Below are positions 10,640-23,796 of a stretch of DNA of 64,000 nt, piece by piece. Each line of letters begins with the position of its first letter. The stretch's first letter is position 1. A program made the position numbers and the translations under genes. The notes beneath the pieces were generated by a model. It saw only the letters and a list, made by a program, of their open reading frames with translations, was not told where the DNA came from and made no database searches. Origin of the DNA: Limnomonas spitsbergensis (taxonomy: Eukaryota; Chlorophyta; Chlorophyceae; Chlamydomonadales); contig JAYJMM010000124.1 in the NCBI GenBank assembly GCA_037349105.1, forward strand, positions 8,478,001 through 8,542,000, in the 5' to 3' direction.

Positions 10640-12175
10640 AAGTCAATGATGTTACACCCTTGGGCCCTACTCAAAAAGGGTCGGCCACGTGGGCGCCTAA
10701 CTGAAAGGGGCAGACAAAAAAGAAGGAAAAGGCTCGGGAAAATGGGTAAATAAAGGAAAATGACAGACAAAGACTGGAAAGGAAAGGCAAAGAATGTTCC
10801 AGCCTCTGAGAACGTCTACTGTCGGCCGTGTTGACGGCGCCGAGCCGCAGCCTTATATTTGTGTGCACGCAAGCACACTCCCTTCGGCTAGTGAGGCCCC
10901 TGGCGTGCGTAAGGACGGCGCCCGCTGTAGGCTGGAACCAGGCGCGGTAGGCGGCCGCATACCTATGTTTAGTGGCAGGATCTCTTGGGTCCCCTCTGCC
11001 AGTTGCATCCAGCTGCGCCCCCTGGTATGCTGCATCAACTAACGCTAGCACCAATGACATGGAGTGGTTGCAGGTCAGTCGCTGTCTGACGCAGTTTGGG
11101 GGCAGCTTATTCCAGCTCCAGCTCCTCCAAGGCACCTGGCAATTTCCTGCACCAATTGCGCCCTGCCTCACAGCGAGCTGCATGTCGGCCGCCATGGCTG
11201 CCGGCTGCCGCCATGAGTGGACTATCTTGCTGTGCTGCTGGTGTTATCGCTGCGTTATAGAAGCGAAGTACATGTTGCCACCAACCTCGTTGTACTGGCT
11301 GGATCTGCAGCTCCCTCATGATCCCTAGTAGGCAGCGGACGAAGGTAGCCATGCAGCCTGGCGCAGATGCTGGAGGAATCTGGACTGCATCCTGCTGTTG
11401 AGGCAATGCCGTGGCCTGAGGTGATTGCTGGCCCACACTACATCACCGCAGTTGGCCGCAGGCGTTGCATAGACAGCCGCCGAACGGATGCGTGTAGGCA
11501 GATGATGCCTGAGGTGCACCTTGGCGACCATGGGGCCGACACAATGCAACGCGGCAGCCAAAGGCACCTCTCTACCTTGCATGGCCTTTCTCAAGCTGCC
11601 GCTCTCGTGCTAAACTTGAAATCCAGGACGCGCTCCAGCACTATCCTATCAGGGCCATACACGCATGGATGGGCTGAATGCCAGCGCTGCGCAGCTAAGC
11701 GGCTGCCAAACTCAAAGATCCGTCATGCTAACGTTGACCTGGAGCTCCTTGACCGCCGCATATTGATGCAGGGCATCTAGCACGCGCTGCAGCCGGCAGG
11801 GCTGCTGGCTAGCATGGTTAGATCATCCGCATATAAGAGGCACCTGAGTCGTCGCCCCGCCCCCAGCATAATGCCCTCTGCCGGGCACTGGGCTGTGATC
11901 ATGCTCGGCAGATCGCTAATATAGAGACTGAAGAGGAGGGGGCTGAGTGGGCAGCCCTGTTTGATACCGCGGGTGCAAGGTCCTGTTATGGCCGTCTGTG
12001 AGCGTGTGGACTGCACCTTTGTAGAGCGCTTGCACAGCGCGTAACATGCATGACGGCATGTGAAGCCGCTGAGACAGGTGCTGCCAAAGCTGTGCATATC
12101 ACAAAAACATGTGAATATCGAGGTGCATATCACTGATACCGGTAAGTGATAACAAAAATGTCTGTTGGAGGCCAC
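10640..12175 (-). mobile_element. non-LTR retrotransposon (LINE), 5'-truncated and broken
   Basis: The minus strand encodes a non-LTR reverse transcriptase. At 12000-11815 it has GIKQGCPLSPLLFSLYISDL and LLYADDLTMLASS, the template-primer and catalytic YADD motifs. After a frameshift near 11800 comes GLQRVLDALHQYAAV, typical of the post-catalytic region. Further on, broken frames at 11590-10860 (CGDVVWASNHLRPRH; RRECACVHTNIRLRLGAVNTA) match the 3' part of the LINE at 43.7 kb. The copy ends in a pyrimidine-rich 3' UTR and the conserved terminal block (10640-10700). Upstream palm, endonuclease and ORF1 are missing. Stops and frameshifts make it inactive. Confidence 0.85.
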
Positions 12176-14035
12176 TCTTCTTGCTACCCCTCTCGAGGGT
12201 CCAGGCCAATAACCTGTAGCTAACCTGAGAACACTGTTGTGTAACTCACCTACTCCGCAGTTGCACTCCGACCAAAGGACCTGGGTGTCAGTGTGTGACT
12301 AGCCACGCCGCTTGAGCCTCCGATTTTGCCCTAATCAGGCCTTTGTCGGCCGCGGGGCTGCCTGGTGATGGTGGCCTTATGGACAGGAAATAAACTGTCG
12401 ACCCTGACCCAAGGGACATCACGGTGATATGCCTCATGTGGGTAGAACGATGGCAGGGTCCCGCTAGTTGAAAACAGCTCCTACTCACTTGACCGACAGC
12501 GGTTTCCCAGTAGCTTTGAGTGCATTTTTCTGAAGCACAAAACAAGCAGCATGATCTTTGATATGTGAGCTCGAACCAGCCGTTAGAGTGGGGCCCTTCA
12601 CTCACGGCCCTCTCCCATCGCTCGCTGTATCAAACTCTGGTACGGTATCGTGCTGATTCCGTCAGCATGATCGGATTGGAGTCAGCAGACGAATAGGCTT
12701 TACCGGGGTGGTCACTAAACAACTGATGGAAATACTAACGTTTTGGACTGGCCCTTCGTTTAAACAGATCATGCTGATTCCGTCATTCAGCCCATACTAT
12801 CCAAAAATGTTGAGATGGCGCAATCCAAGGTCGCTTATGATATGAACTTATGATGGATGGATGGATGGATGGGTCCTCAACCGTCAAGACTCGTTCCGGC
12901 GTTTCTTTCGATCCGGTTAGACCCATTGGACCAATCATCTCCACACTGGAGGGAACTATCTCAGTAGCTTGGTCACAACTCTGGATGTTGCAAACGCAGA
13001 AGGGGCCTCAAGGACGGCAGCCATGGGCCAGCTGAAAAAACCCAGGGGAACGACTGGGGAAAAGGTTCTTCGAGAATAAATAAAGCAGGGAAAGCTGGCG
13101 GTAAGTCTCGAAACCAGGTCTTTGAAACCTGTTCAAAACCTTCCCTGCTTCACACTACGGCTTTGTGTGGCACGGCCGCCAAATTCAGCTCGTTACGATG
13201 ATAAAAACTGTAATTGTAGACAGTTGCAGTAAACTTGCCTTCCTGCCCATCAACCCCATTCCACTTCATCATTCTGCCTCGACCATAAGCATGACCCTCA
13301 TGGGAAGACAGTAAGTCATCATCACACGAGCAATTTATGAACTTGACGTGACATCTTGTGAAGCGGTAGTATGCGGACGTAATGATGATACTATGAATCA
13401 CCACAGACCTGTTCTGATTACAGTGATGACACCTTTCATGCACCACTCTGAACGTCCGCAATTCGCACGAAAAACTCCTTCTGAACACGATGCATTTGTA
13501 CTTACGCCTGATATGTGGCTGTCGATATTGCCAGTGATGATTATGTCACAAATCGTCACGATTCCTGACTGAATCTTAACATGCACCACTATCTGAGGCA
13601 ATGATCTGGTTTTCTTGATCCTCGCCTAGCCTGCGATTGTTGCGCGTCATTGACAGAATTCAACTGATATAGGCTTATCCCTGTTCCATTCCATCTGTGT
13701 GTAACATGACCATGAACACCCTTGAATAACAAGCCCCTAAGCTTTGTGTGTCCAAAATCTTCCACAACAGTCATGGCCTACGACCTGACAAAATCAATTC
13801 AAACCTTGCTGGAAAAAGAGTTTCACGCTTCTGACCACTGTGCCTTCCTCTTTTGTCAGCTGTGCCAACAGCATCGTGACGCAGTCGTTTGTTCGCACAT
13901 GCCGTGCCCTTTGTGTGGCCCCTTTTGTTGTGCTGCCGCCGGGGGTGACCAGTGGCCCACACCACTTCTCAGTAGTAAACCGCAAGTGCTACGCAGACCG
14001 CTATTGGGCGGATTTGAGTGTGCAGACGATGCCTC
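12176..14035. other. no recognisable gene
   Basis: About 1.9 kb without a convincing gene. It contains a short ATGG microsatellite (12851-12872). The region around 13150-13600 has palindrome-rich sequence and scattered short frames, none recognisable. Confidence 0.4.
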
Positions 14036-14075
14036 ATAAGCATTTACTTTGGGGCCAGAGGGACGTCATTGACCC
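14036..14075 (+). mobile_element. degenerate LINE 3' terminus
   Basis: GGGGCCAGAGGGACGTCATT at 14051-14070 matches the last bases of the LINE 3' block. What precedes it is not clearly related. Confidence 0.4.
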
Positions 14076-14274
14076 GGCGTAGCATTGGTCGTAAAGGGAA
14101 GGATTAACTTTCACGGATATGCTAGACAAAGTGTAGGGGACTGCAAATTAATCGAAATTGGGACCTATCACCCCTAGTTCTCCATTGCCGGAGGTGGTGT
14201 TACATGTGCATAATAAAGGATGCCACGTTTGGGATCACTCCCACAAGAAGGGAGCACATTACCCCCCGGTGCCA

Positions 14275-14545
14275 CAAACCTCCGTCAGCTGTACCAGGCT
14301 GGGCAAAGGTGGGACGCACTTGCTTTTGTGGACGCTGTTGTAGACTTCGTTCACGGCTAGTCACTAGAGGAGTCATGGTATCGGGCTTGTTTGTTTGCCT
14401 TTCCAGACTCTCCTCTTGTTCCTTCACTTTTTTGTAACATCTTCCTTTTAGCTTCTTCTTTTCGCCCATCTGAACAGTTGGGCGCCCCCACGGCCGGGCC
14501 TTCTTGTGCATGGCCCAGAGGTGTAAAGGTTGAGGATACAACTCA
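14275..14545 (+). mobile_element. LINE 3' end with last codons of its ORF
   Basis: 14286-14361 encodes LYQAGQRWDALAFVDAVVDF followed by VHG and a TAG, matching the C-terminus of the LINE ORF at 43999-44071. A pyrimidine-rich 3' UTR and the conserved terminal block (TTGGGCGCCCCCACGGCCGG ... GGCCCAGAGGTGTAAAGG) follow. It is a strongly 5'-truncated copy. Confidence 0.75.
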
Positions 14546-15104
14546 CGAAGCCATCATTGGGGCAAAAATCCCTAGGATTAAATCAAGATTATTACTAGAA
14601 AATTAAATACCCCTGACATGGGCAACAAGGGCACAGTAGAGAGTGTGCTTCAAGTAGGCATCTACCAGTTCAAAGCAGTAGATTAAGCCACCAGAAAATT
14701 TAAATATCAACCTTGAGCACCCTGCAGTGGAGCAACAATAAGTGCCAAGCAGTGCAGGAAATATGGCCAATGATGTGGCCGACATGTTTGAAAATGTAAG
14801 CTGACGAAAAAGGTGATCACAACCCCCAAAGTAACAACAGACCAATGGATACAGGGGCATAGACATCAACAAAACAGGGTAGCGAATAAGATGTAACAGA
14901 CGTTCTCTCCAGGGGGAGGGTAAGCCAGGAAGAGTGAGGCTGCTTAAACCTAGTTCATATTCTTCCGTGTGAATGACGGGGAAATGGCCAGCATAATCGT
15001 GCGGTCGAGACTGCACAAAAGGACCCTGAAGTGACTGGACCGGACAGAACCTGCTACCATGTCGTTTGCTGACTAAATATCAGCAACCCTTCATCCTTTT
15101 CATC
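14546..15104. other. no recognisable gene
   Basis: A 137-residue minus-strand frame (15016-14603) spans most of this stretch but has no recognisable similarity or splice structure. Confidence 0.35.
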
Positions 15105-15175
15105 CCAAACTAACTGTTGGGCGCCCCTGCAGCCGAGCCACTTGAGCAGGTCTTCGAGGTGCAATGTCATGAACA
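15105..15175 (+). mobile_element. LINE 3' terminal block fragment
   Basis: CTGTTGGGCGCCCCTGCAGC followed by CGAGCCACTTGAGCAGGTCT is a diverged copy of the family's 3' end. Confidence 0.5.
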
Positions 15176-15317
15176 TGGAATACAAATCAGCACTCCGTCA
15201 AGATGTCAACAGGGACAGACCCCAACATAAATAGGGACAGGGTAGGGTTCACCGAAACAGAAAATTACGTCAAAACGAAGCACGGCAGCCCAACCACATG
15301 GGCAGCAGACAGAAAAT

Positions 15318-15322
15318 TTACA
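15318..15322 (-). terminator. TGTAA polyadenylation-type motif of the kinase gene
   Basis: TGTAA on the minus strand lies about 180 bp beyond the kinase stop codon. TGTAA is the usual poly(A) signal in chlorophycean algae. The motif is short, so the assignment is tentative. Confidence 0.35.
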
Positions 15323-15501
15323 TTCCGTACTTCATGAAGACGGCAGGTGGGCGAGGGGAGTGAAAAATAACTTTGTGCTACTCCTCCTGCGCATTTCTCG
15401 CAAGCAGCGCTCAATAACACACCAGCTTCCCATGCAACAGCATCTGAACACATTCAACAACAGATCATGAATCATAAACATACTGAGAGCGCACCCGTCA
15501 G

Positions 15502-18500
15502 CTAGGCAAACGATGCCAACCGCGGGTTTGTCTCTTCTCGCGCCCGCCTCGCTGGAACAACTGGTCCTCCCGCGCCCGCGGTCTCAATCGCCTCCCCCGA
15601 GCACACCGAAACCTGGCTAAGCTCCACAGCCACAGAAGCAGCGGGCGGCTCGAGTTCCGGCATAGGTCCAAGACCGTCTGCTGGCAAGCTTGTTTTCAGC
15701 TCTGGCCCCTCGGGGCATGGCAGGAGCGCCTCCCCGCTACTCTGCTGACTCTGCATGAACGCGGCCGGTCCAACAAGCAGACGCCCATCGGCGTCCACAT
15801 CCTCCATCTGCTTCAGCCTGACCAAAATTTCGCTCGCAGTTGGCCGGCTGGTCGAGATCTGGTGGCTGCAGTCCGTGATGAGCGCCCGCATCGCTGGGGA
15901 GCAGCGCTTGGGGTCGTCTGTGATGGTGGGGCGCGCGCCCACAAATGCCACCTGATACAGGATGCTCATGTGGTCCTTCAGGTGCTTCCACGGGCGCGAG
16001 TGGTTGATCATCTCGCCCATCATGATGCCAATGCTGTAGACGTCGCACATGGTCGTCACCTTGCCGCACTGGTCAGTGATGCACTCGGGGGCCCTGAGGA
16101 GGGTGGAAGCGGGGGAGGAGGGCGGTCACCAACAGCTTTTGACTGGGAGCCTAAACAGCCCCCCACTTTCAGTCTCTCGAAAATGAAGTCCAAAGCCTAG
16201 CCTAGCCTGGTTTAGCCCTCTTTCAGTCCAGGCCAATTGGTGCGGGAAAGGAAGGGTAGGTTTGCACCCTTAAAAGGAACTTAATGCACCACTAGAAGGG
16301 AAGGCCCACACTCAATCCTCCTATCGCCCTCACATGTATGGAACCGTGCCGACGTCCAGTTTATTGCTGCAGATGTAAGACTTGAGCTTGCAGCGTGCCA
16401 GGCCTGCAGCACCGATGAGACAAAAGGTCCAAGTAAGGCCTGGGGGCCAAGGTGCCAGTTTTTTGTTCCTTCCCCTTCAAGGCTTGGCATGCCACGGGGC
16501 TGAGACAGACAGCGCAGGTGAGGCCAAGGGGCCAGGATAGGAGGCTCATTGAAAGAACATGGCCAGTGTCACACACCAAGGCTTGATACCAGCCAAGACA
16601 AAGACACACATATAATATATATATATAATATGAAACGATTAACATGTGCAGAAAACAAATAGCTACTGGGTACACCGGTATGCTGTGTTAAGGGCAAGCA
16701 ACAGCAGTAAACAACCAAGAAGAACGCGCATGTGAACGCAAAGTTGATCATCAACTCATCGCAGAAAGGGTGGGGGGCATTTTCCCTATAAACCTGGCGG
16801 GGAAACTAGCTCTTCAAACAAGACAAGTGGGGCTCTTCGCCCTCAATACGGGCTAGAAATGATCTGATATCACCAAGAAACTGGACCATGAACCCAGCTG
16901 GTTATGTTTTCAACCATCTTATCTCACCAAAATCTGAGATCTTTGCCGTCCCAGTCAGATCTAGCAGCACATTGTCCGGCTTCAGGTCCCTACAAAGGTC
17001 GCAAGATGTGGGTTGAGGGATATCAGGGGTTAAAGTATCGGGGGGGAGTTTGGAGTGTTTTGGGGATGAAGGTGATAAATGGGATCATGAGAAAGAGGTG
17101 AGAGAAGAGCAACCTGAGATGCGGGGTGAGAGGAGACAGGTGGGGATTGAGGGTGACAAGTGAGATGCAGGATCTTGTGCGGGGAGGGTCAAGATAAGCG
17201 AATTGAGGCGAGCCGTGAGGCGAGACAGCTGGGTATTGGGCGTATGTCCCCCCCCTAAGGATATTCCGTGTGCCCCCCTCACATGTGCAGGACGTCCAGG
17301 CTGCACAGTGAAAGTTACCCCCCCCCTAATTTGCCTGCTATGTCCCGGCTGTGCAGTGTCCAGTCCCATGTTTCCAATGTGCACGTCTCACCTGTGTACT
17401 ATGTCCAAGCTGTGCAAGTACTCCAGTCCCGAGACAATGTCGATGCACAGCTGCAGATGGAAGCAGGCAGCGGTCAGGTATCAGGCGCGTCACACTCAAA
17501 GATGCACCTTTACCCTCTCCCATCTACCCTTCGACAACCTCCAGCAGCCCTAAGCACCAGACTCCTCACCTCCTGCAACATGTTGCATGTCCACCCTTCT
17601 CTTGCTTTTGCTGCTGTCCAGCCTTGAGACCTTATCAATGCTACTGCTGCTCCCGCTTACAACCAGAACCATGACTCCTGCTTATGCAGCTGCTCATCCT
17701 TATGGGCACTGTATTCTCTTGCTGCTACAGCTACGCATCTTTTATGAGCTCATAACTGCTAGTCCGCTACTTAGTCTCATGCAGCTACACACAATGATAA
17801 CCTCTCAAACTAGTACTACTCGTGGAACAATTACTGCTATTATTTTGCGGCTGCCTAAACTTTCAAGCATATAATTTGGCCCACGACCCTCCCCTCCCCT
17901 GTTGTTGCTGCTTACCCTGATGACCTCTGACACTGCCAATGGTGAGTCCCTGCGACTCTTGGCGTACATCTGAGTGGCCAGGCTGCACACACACAGCTCC
18001 TCCACTAGGAAGTGCTGGCCACATGGCCGCATGCCCGCACCGTAAATCTGCACATTATGACAGAACGAAGGTCTCAAACTCATGCACTTACCATCAATCT
18101 GTGTGATATAACAGGGTGTAGGGTGCAAACACATGCCCGGATCAAAAAACTGGTTATTGGCACAGGGTACAGGGTAAGAACACATGCCCTCCCCCCACAA
18201 CCTGCACATTGAAGCAAGGTTCAGGGTTGACACACATACAGACTGCGTAAATTCTGGATATAAGGTTAGGCCTGACAACATTCGCTGCTTGTGAACACAA
18301 TATATTTGAGCTGATACGGTACCAGAGAATCTGTAGCAGATCACAAGTTAGTTTATTAAATTACAGGTAGAGAGCCTGGGACATTTTTCTGGGGGACAAT
18401 TCCCAGGGGATAGAGATTTTCCCCGGGAGAAATAGTCCTTGGGAACAAGGCATTCAGATATTTTCGAGAAAACTTCGAATAAATAGCCCAATGCAGAACA

Positions 18501-21500
18501 AGAAGAGCCACGGCTGCACAGCGCAACCTCTCCCTTTCTGCCATGTTGCCATGATAAGCTACCTAGCTCCCCTCCTGACCAGGTCCAAGGAGGGTGGCTA
18601 CGTTGACGCTGTAGCAGCAGCCTCACTACCCACCCTCAGCACCTTAATGTGGTCAAGCCGTCCCATCTAGTCACCCCATCAGCATCGTCAAGGGCATAAT
18701 GTCGATGCAGATGGGAGGTGCAGCAGCAGCTTCCCTACCCACCTTGAGCACATTGGGGTGGTCCAGCCGTCCCATTATCGAGAGCTCCATGTCCAGACCG
18801 CACGCGTCAGAGCCGCCATCTTCTCCAGGAGTGTCCATCTGGTCGAACAGCTTCACTGCAACACCCAGGCCCTGTGGGGGAGGGGGGGTTGAGACCATGA
18901 GGGTGGCCGGTGACGTGGAGAGGGGGGAGCCTAGGTGAGGGGGTGCAGGGGAGCTCACAAGCCCCCTGCCATGGGAAATCCCTAGGTGGAGTTTCGGAGG
19001 TGGCACCGGGAGAGGAGTTGAGAAAACTTGAAAGCCAGGGAGGTTCTTTCAAAAGCGGTCTACCAGGACACACTCCTGCTTCTCTGAAGAGCTTCACTCA
19101 CATTGTACACGCCGTTCACAACCTTGCCGACCATGCCCTTGCCCAGCACGGCCTTTTCAAATATTTGAACGTCCTCACACTTGAGCTCGTGCAGCACGCT
19201 GGGCTGCAGGGGCATGCTGCCCACCTTCCCCATCAGGGACACTGTGGAGGGCGTCCTGGTGGGGTTGCTGGATGCCTCTTCCAGCTCCTGATTATTCAAG
19301 GAGGGCTGCTCGCTGCTTTGCACTACGGAAATGCTTGAGGCCTGAAAACACATGATGGGGGGCGTGGAGGGCGGGACTCAAAACATAAATATGTGGATTA
19401 CACGCAAGGTGGACCAGCAAGCGCAACGGAGATGAAAGACTTACCCAGTGCGGCGGTCTAACATTTGGTGGACAGCAATATTTGGTGGACAGCAACATTT
19501 GGTGGACAGCAATATTCAGAGGGTCCTCCAGCCACATTTTATATTTATCACAGCCAACGGTCAGCAGGGCTTGGTGCTGCAACCTCTGCTGCATGGGTTA
19601 CCGGCAGTAAGCTGGTGGAGGTTCCGTCCCAATTTATGCGGCCACAAAAAGGCGTTTGGAGCACAAAAAAATAAACATTTGATAAGAGGGCAGTGCCCTA
19701 AATCCACCCTTAGGGCGTGGACTGAATCTTTATCCTTAAATGCCTGGGGCGCAGAGGAAACCATACACCTTGCACTCACAGGAAGTACATGGACGTGTGA
19801 AGAGGCAACGCACACTCCACAGCTTCCCCTGGGCCCCAGGCGACACCCTCGCCCACGACAGTTCGAGCCCATCAACTCTTTAATCCTCAGCCCATCAAAA
19901 CAAACTTGGCAAGCAGATACAGGCACACAAACCTAGCCTGCCTGACACCCTCTCCCTCCCCCCCCCCCCCTCACCCCCCCCCCTTGTTTAATACAAGGAC
20001 AAGGGGTGAGGCCCTACCTCCAAGACTCCAACCCAGGTCTTCAACACCCAGCACGCCCACCGCAACAAAATCCCACGGGCAACTCACTGGAGACACGGTA
20101 TCGGGCAGAACCCGGTCAAGGTACTGCACGGCACTCTGTGGCTTGGAGTAGGAGTCACTGGCAGTGAACCAGGGCGATGCTGCGCCCGTGTCAGAGGTGA
20201 CCACCATGGAGGCAAACGCCGAAACCAGTGTCGGCTGCTGCAGCATGCGCGCCTGTTGGCATTCTCTCTCCAGTCCGCCGATAAAACGTGGCGGCCCCCC
20301 TCCGCCCGGCCCGCGTGGGGGAGAGGGCACAGCTGAGAGGGGGATCGTCGGCTCCGACACTGCCCGGGAAGCGTCACCTGATCGGAGCGATGGCGTACCC
20401 CCAGTTACCGGCGTTGAGAAGGATGTGCGCAGGTCTAGCCCAGCAGGCATGACGAAGCGCGGCCCACTACCCATGTGCAGCCAGGGCAGCTTGGGCTGGT
20501 CTGAGGGGCACCTGAGAAGTCTGGCCGTCGCATTGAGATCAGGCGGCTGGAATCTTGCACAACACCTGGAGAGCAGCTGGCGGAAGCTGACGAGAAGCAG
20601 TGGATCCTTGGCGACTGGACGCACTTGAATGTTCCACGCAGCTCCTCCATTCAAAACGTACAGGCCAGAGGCTGGGTCTGGGTGCTCCTTGGCTATCTAA
20701 AACGAGTTGAGGGTTTAAGTGTCAAAGGGTGCAGAAAAATATCAAGCTTTGGAAAGTGTTTCAAATGACCAATTGTCTGCAAGGCTTTGTGCAGGGCCGA
20801 AAGGGCAAGGGGACATACGCAGGTTGCAGGAGACCTGCTGCCGTGCTTCCCATCCACCCGGCTTGGCATTCTTCGAATCAGAGATTGTGGGCAAATACCT
20901 AGATTGCGCTGCGACAACGACTTGCAGCAACATGCTGGTAGTGCAGCTTATGAAACATCGCTCAGGCAGAGGCTAGGCTGCATCGCCTCAAGGCCCACAG
21001 CAGGATCCATCAGGTAATTCAAAAAGACACCGCTTAGGGCAGGCAGAAAATCCATAAATCCTGAACCCTTAGTCCTCTAGTCACAGATGCACCATCCCAC
21101 AGATCAGCATTGCCGTCCCCGTGTCCCTGCCCAGTCAGATTTCAACACTGCCATCAACTTGCAGGAATGCAGGGCCAATACAGAACAGTCCACAGGCAAG
21201 CAGGCAAGCTTTCACCAGAACTGACGTATTCACCCACAACTGGAAGTCTCCCAAAAAAAACGCTCTCTCCTGCACCCTCTCACCAAAACGCCCTCGTGTG
21301 CATCGGGCTCTATACTCGCTCCATGCACATGCAGCTTCGCCTTCCCGCCTACGGCCGAAGCTTCAATATCAGTATCCATCAGCAGCAGCTGCAGGGTGCA
21401 CGGGTCGCCGGCTGATCCATCTGCCAACGGGCACGGGCGCTGCTCGTACAGGGCCACGTGAAAGCGGTGCCAGACCCGCTTGTCCTCCGAGTCCTTAACC

Positions 21501-23596
21501 TGCAAAGCAACAATATGGTCGAATCAGTGTAGGGGATAGCCACCTCAAAAGGGGAAATAGCAGTGCAAAAAAGGTTGACTGCACTGAACAAAACAGCGGA
21601 TACAACGTAGTTGGCACCCCTAAATAAAAGAACAGCTGTTGCAGAACAATCTGGGCTTGCCTCTTTTGGGGGGAAGGCCACACATCCGTGCTGCTATATG
21701 TCCAGGCTTGAGCATGGACAAACCCGAGTCTCTTTATGCAGTCTGTATGGCTGAATAGCTCTGTATAGATACTGCATAGCAATGCATGGATCTCTAAGCA
21801 GGATATCTATGCATACTTAATTGCATGGCAAATTGTGCAGGCTGCATCACCACAAGATTCTTACTGCGGCCTGCTCAAAGCATGCCTGATGCCTCTTCAT
21901 GCATATTGCATGGCCACAAGGCTTTCTGTGCATAACGGTACTGCCAGACCGCAAGGCTCTTACTGCAGACTGCACGACGCATGGCTCTCGATACTTACTG
22001 CATGGCTGCATGGCACTGTGCAAACCAGTACTGCCTGACTGTATAGCTCTTTATGCATACAGCATGACCGCATGGCTCTAAAGGTAGGCTTTGCGGCCTG
22101 AAGGCCCTTCAAGTAGACTGTGTGGCCACACATCTCTTCAGCCAGGCTGCAAGGCTGCATTGCTCAGTATGCAGGCCGCATGGCCGCATTTATGGCCTTG
22201 GGCTTTTAGGCAGATTTGGTAACTGTTGGAGGGCGGTCCACAACAAAACACATCCACAGATGGTTGCAGAACCTTCCGTAGCATGGGGAGCACCTGGCCC
22301 CTGAGCTCGAATTTCGAAACAGCCATATGCGTCGCCTTGGCGCGCTATGCAATGTGAAATCTAAAAAATGACCTGATAAGAGTGTCGCATTTGAAATATT
22401 AGCCTCCATATAGATTATGAACAATCGACAGCCCCTGAATCCAATTGCACATTTGAGATAAACGTCAACCCCAGAGCTTTGTAAGCCGAGACACCCATTC
22501 ACTCTTAGTCTAAATGCTTGACTTGCCCTGAACCCCAAGTTATCACCCTCAGCTCCAGTACTCGGTCACAGCCCACACCTGCATTTCCACATCTGTGTGT
22601 AGAAAGGCCTTGGTCTCAAACAGGCTCATGAGCTGATGCTGCCCGGTGACAATAGCTAGGTCCATGGCCGTCTTGCCCTGGCAATTGGCTTGAAAGGGGT
22701 CTGCACCGTCTGCAGGTCCGCACAAGAGGCAGCAAACAAACACACGCAATGAAATCCATGCAAGTACGAGGTGCCATTCGAGCAAGCTAGCGGTCTGACA
22801 TCGTCAATTGCATGCAATCGCCAGAATGGCGCGGAGCCTGCCAGCTAGTCAGGGGTTGGTTATCCTGCCCACGAGAAGCCAGACCCTGCTGTCTTACGTG
22901 ACATGAGGACTTTTGCCATGTCCAGGTGCTTGTATATCACTGCTTCATGGAGGGCTGACCCAGGCCCTGCTTTCTGAAAACATGAAAGGCAAAGGGGGCT
23001 TTCGTTCAGTCAAGGACAGGAGTACACTGTTTCAAATCCTGCCACAGGTTTGCAGGCATGGCATACATGCCGGGGTACAACAATCAGGCAGGGGAGGACG
23101 CAGGGAGGAAAGCAAAAAAAGGCACAGGAGGAGCGCTCCATTACTTGCAATGTATCAGGACAGGCTGCAGCAGACCAGGAATTCCCAGCAAAATGCCTGG
23201 AATTTTTGTTCTGTTACCTTGGAAGTGCTGACATAGCAGACCTTTGCCTTGTCAGATATCAGCTGCAGGCAGGCAAGGACAGTCATTCAATTTGTCCAGC
23301 GAGGTGATTCCACGTGCCTCCCAAAAAGCAAAGCACTTAGATAGAATTCGCTAGCCATATAGAGTCTAGCGGCCAAAAGCAATTGGATAATGTCGAACCT
23401 GGACAGCAGTTGCGCAGCAACCTCCTGCAGCCGCGTGCATCAATGGCGTCCTCCCGTTCCTATCCGTGTATCCGAGAGCTTCTAGGCGCGTTGCTGGAGG
23501 CATTTCTAGTAGCAGCGCTTTTAAGTCATCAAACCGGGCTGCTGCTGCAGAGAGCTGACACAGCCGCTGACCCATGCAATCTTGTTGCGTACTCAT
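15502..23596 (-). CDS. ankyrin-repeat protein kinase (829 aa, 13 exons)
   Basis: Predicted Ser/Thr (TKL-like) kinase. Exons, all GT-AG and phase-consistent: 23596-23399, 23262-23218, 22973-22898, 22709-22579, 21499-21353, 20696-20088, 19341-19102, 18871-18743, 18047-17916, 17450-17392, 16989-16928, 16403-16334, 16093-15502. They total 2490 bp. Residues ~35-145 form ankyrin repeats (NGRTPLMHAAAGG; GSALHEAVIY; SHGADPFQANCQGKTAMDLA). Residues 150-460 have no recognised domain. The kinase domain runs from ~465 to 720: Gly loop GKGMVGKV (~468-475), Lys489 in VAVKLFD, HRDLKPDN (588-595), DFG (608-610), APE (634-636), DVYSIGIMMGEM, and SRPTASEIL near its end. All catalytic residues are present, so it should be active. 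The C-tail is low-complexity. The start is the first ATG of exon 1; an earlier 5' exon cannot be excluded. No gene partner is adjacent. Confidence 0.85.
19957..19983 (+). repeat. poly-C tract in kinase intron 6
   Basis: Nearly pure cytosine run (C13 and C10 separated by TCA) between exons 6 and 7 of the kinase. It reads as poly-G in the transcript. Confidence 0.8.
21780..22200 (-). repeat. degenerate GCATGGC-rich repeats in kinase intron 4
   Basis: Loose tandem copies of a ~50-bp motif around GCATGGCTCT/GCATGGCCGC fill much of the intron between exons 4 and 5. Copies are too diverged for a clean period. Confidence 0.5.
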
Positions 23597-23693
23597 ACTT
23601 GACTAAATATATACGTCAAAATAGTACATCAGAGTGAAAGGAGCGAGAGAAAAATATAGTATATACGTCAATATAGAGCAGTGCGTCCTGCCG

Positions 23694-23778
23694 GCTTCGC
23701 CTAAACTGCGGTCATGTTGGCAACCGACTCGGGCAGTTGCGTATGAAGACTTGCCATGCTGGCTGACAGCTTGGTCAG
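23694..23778 (-). repeat. 85-bp dispersed repeat, copy 1
   Basis: The minus-strand sequence is nearly identical to 29858-29944 on the plus strand. Both contain an 18-codon frame starting MAS and ending QLPESVANMTAV-stop. It lies just upstream of the kinase start. Confidence 0.75.
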
Positions 23779-23796
23779 CTAAGTCTCCCGGTAACT

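Noticed and set aside
10853..11436. Plus-strand frames across 10.8-11.8 kb
   Set aside because: Shadows of the minus-strand LINE ORF.
19561..19926. 121-codon minus-strand Cys-rich frame as a kinase exon
   Set aside because: It falls between exons 6 and 7, which join in phase without it, and has no matching splice sites in frame.
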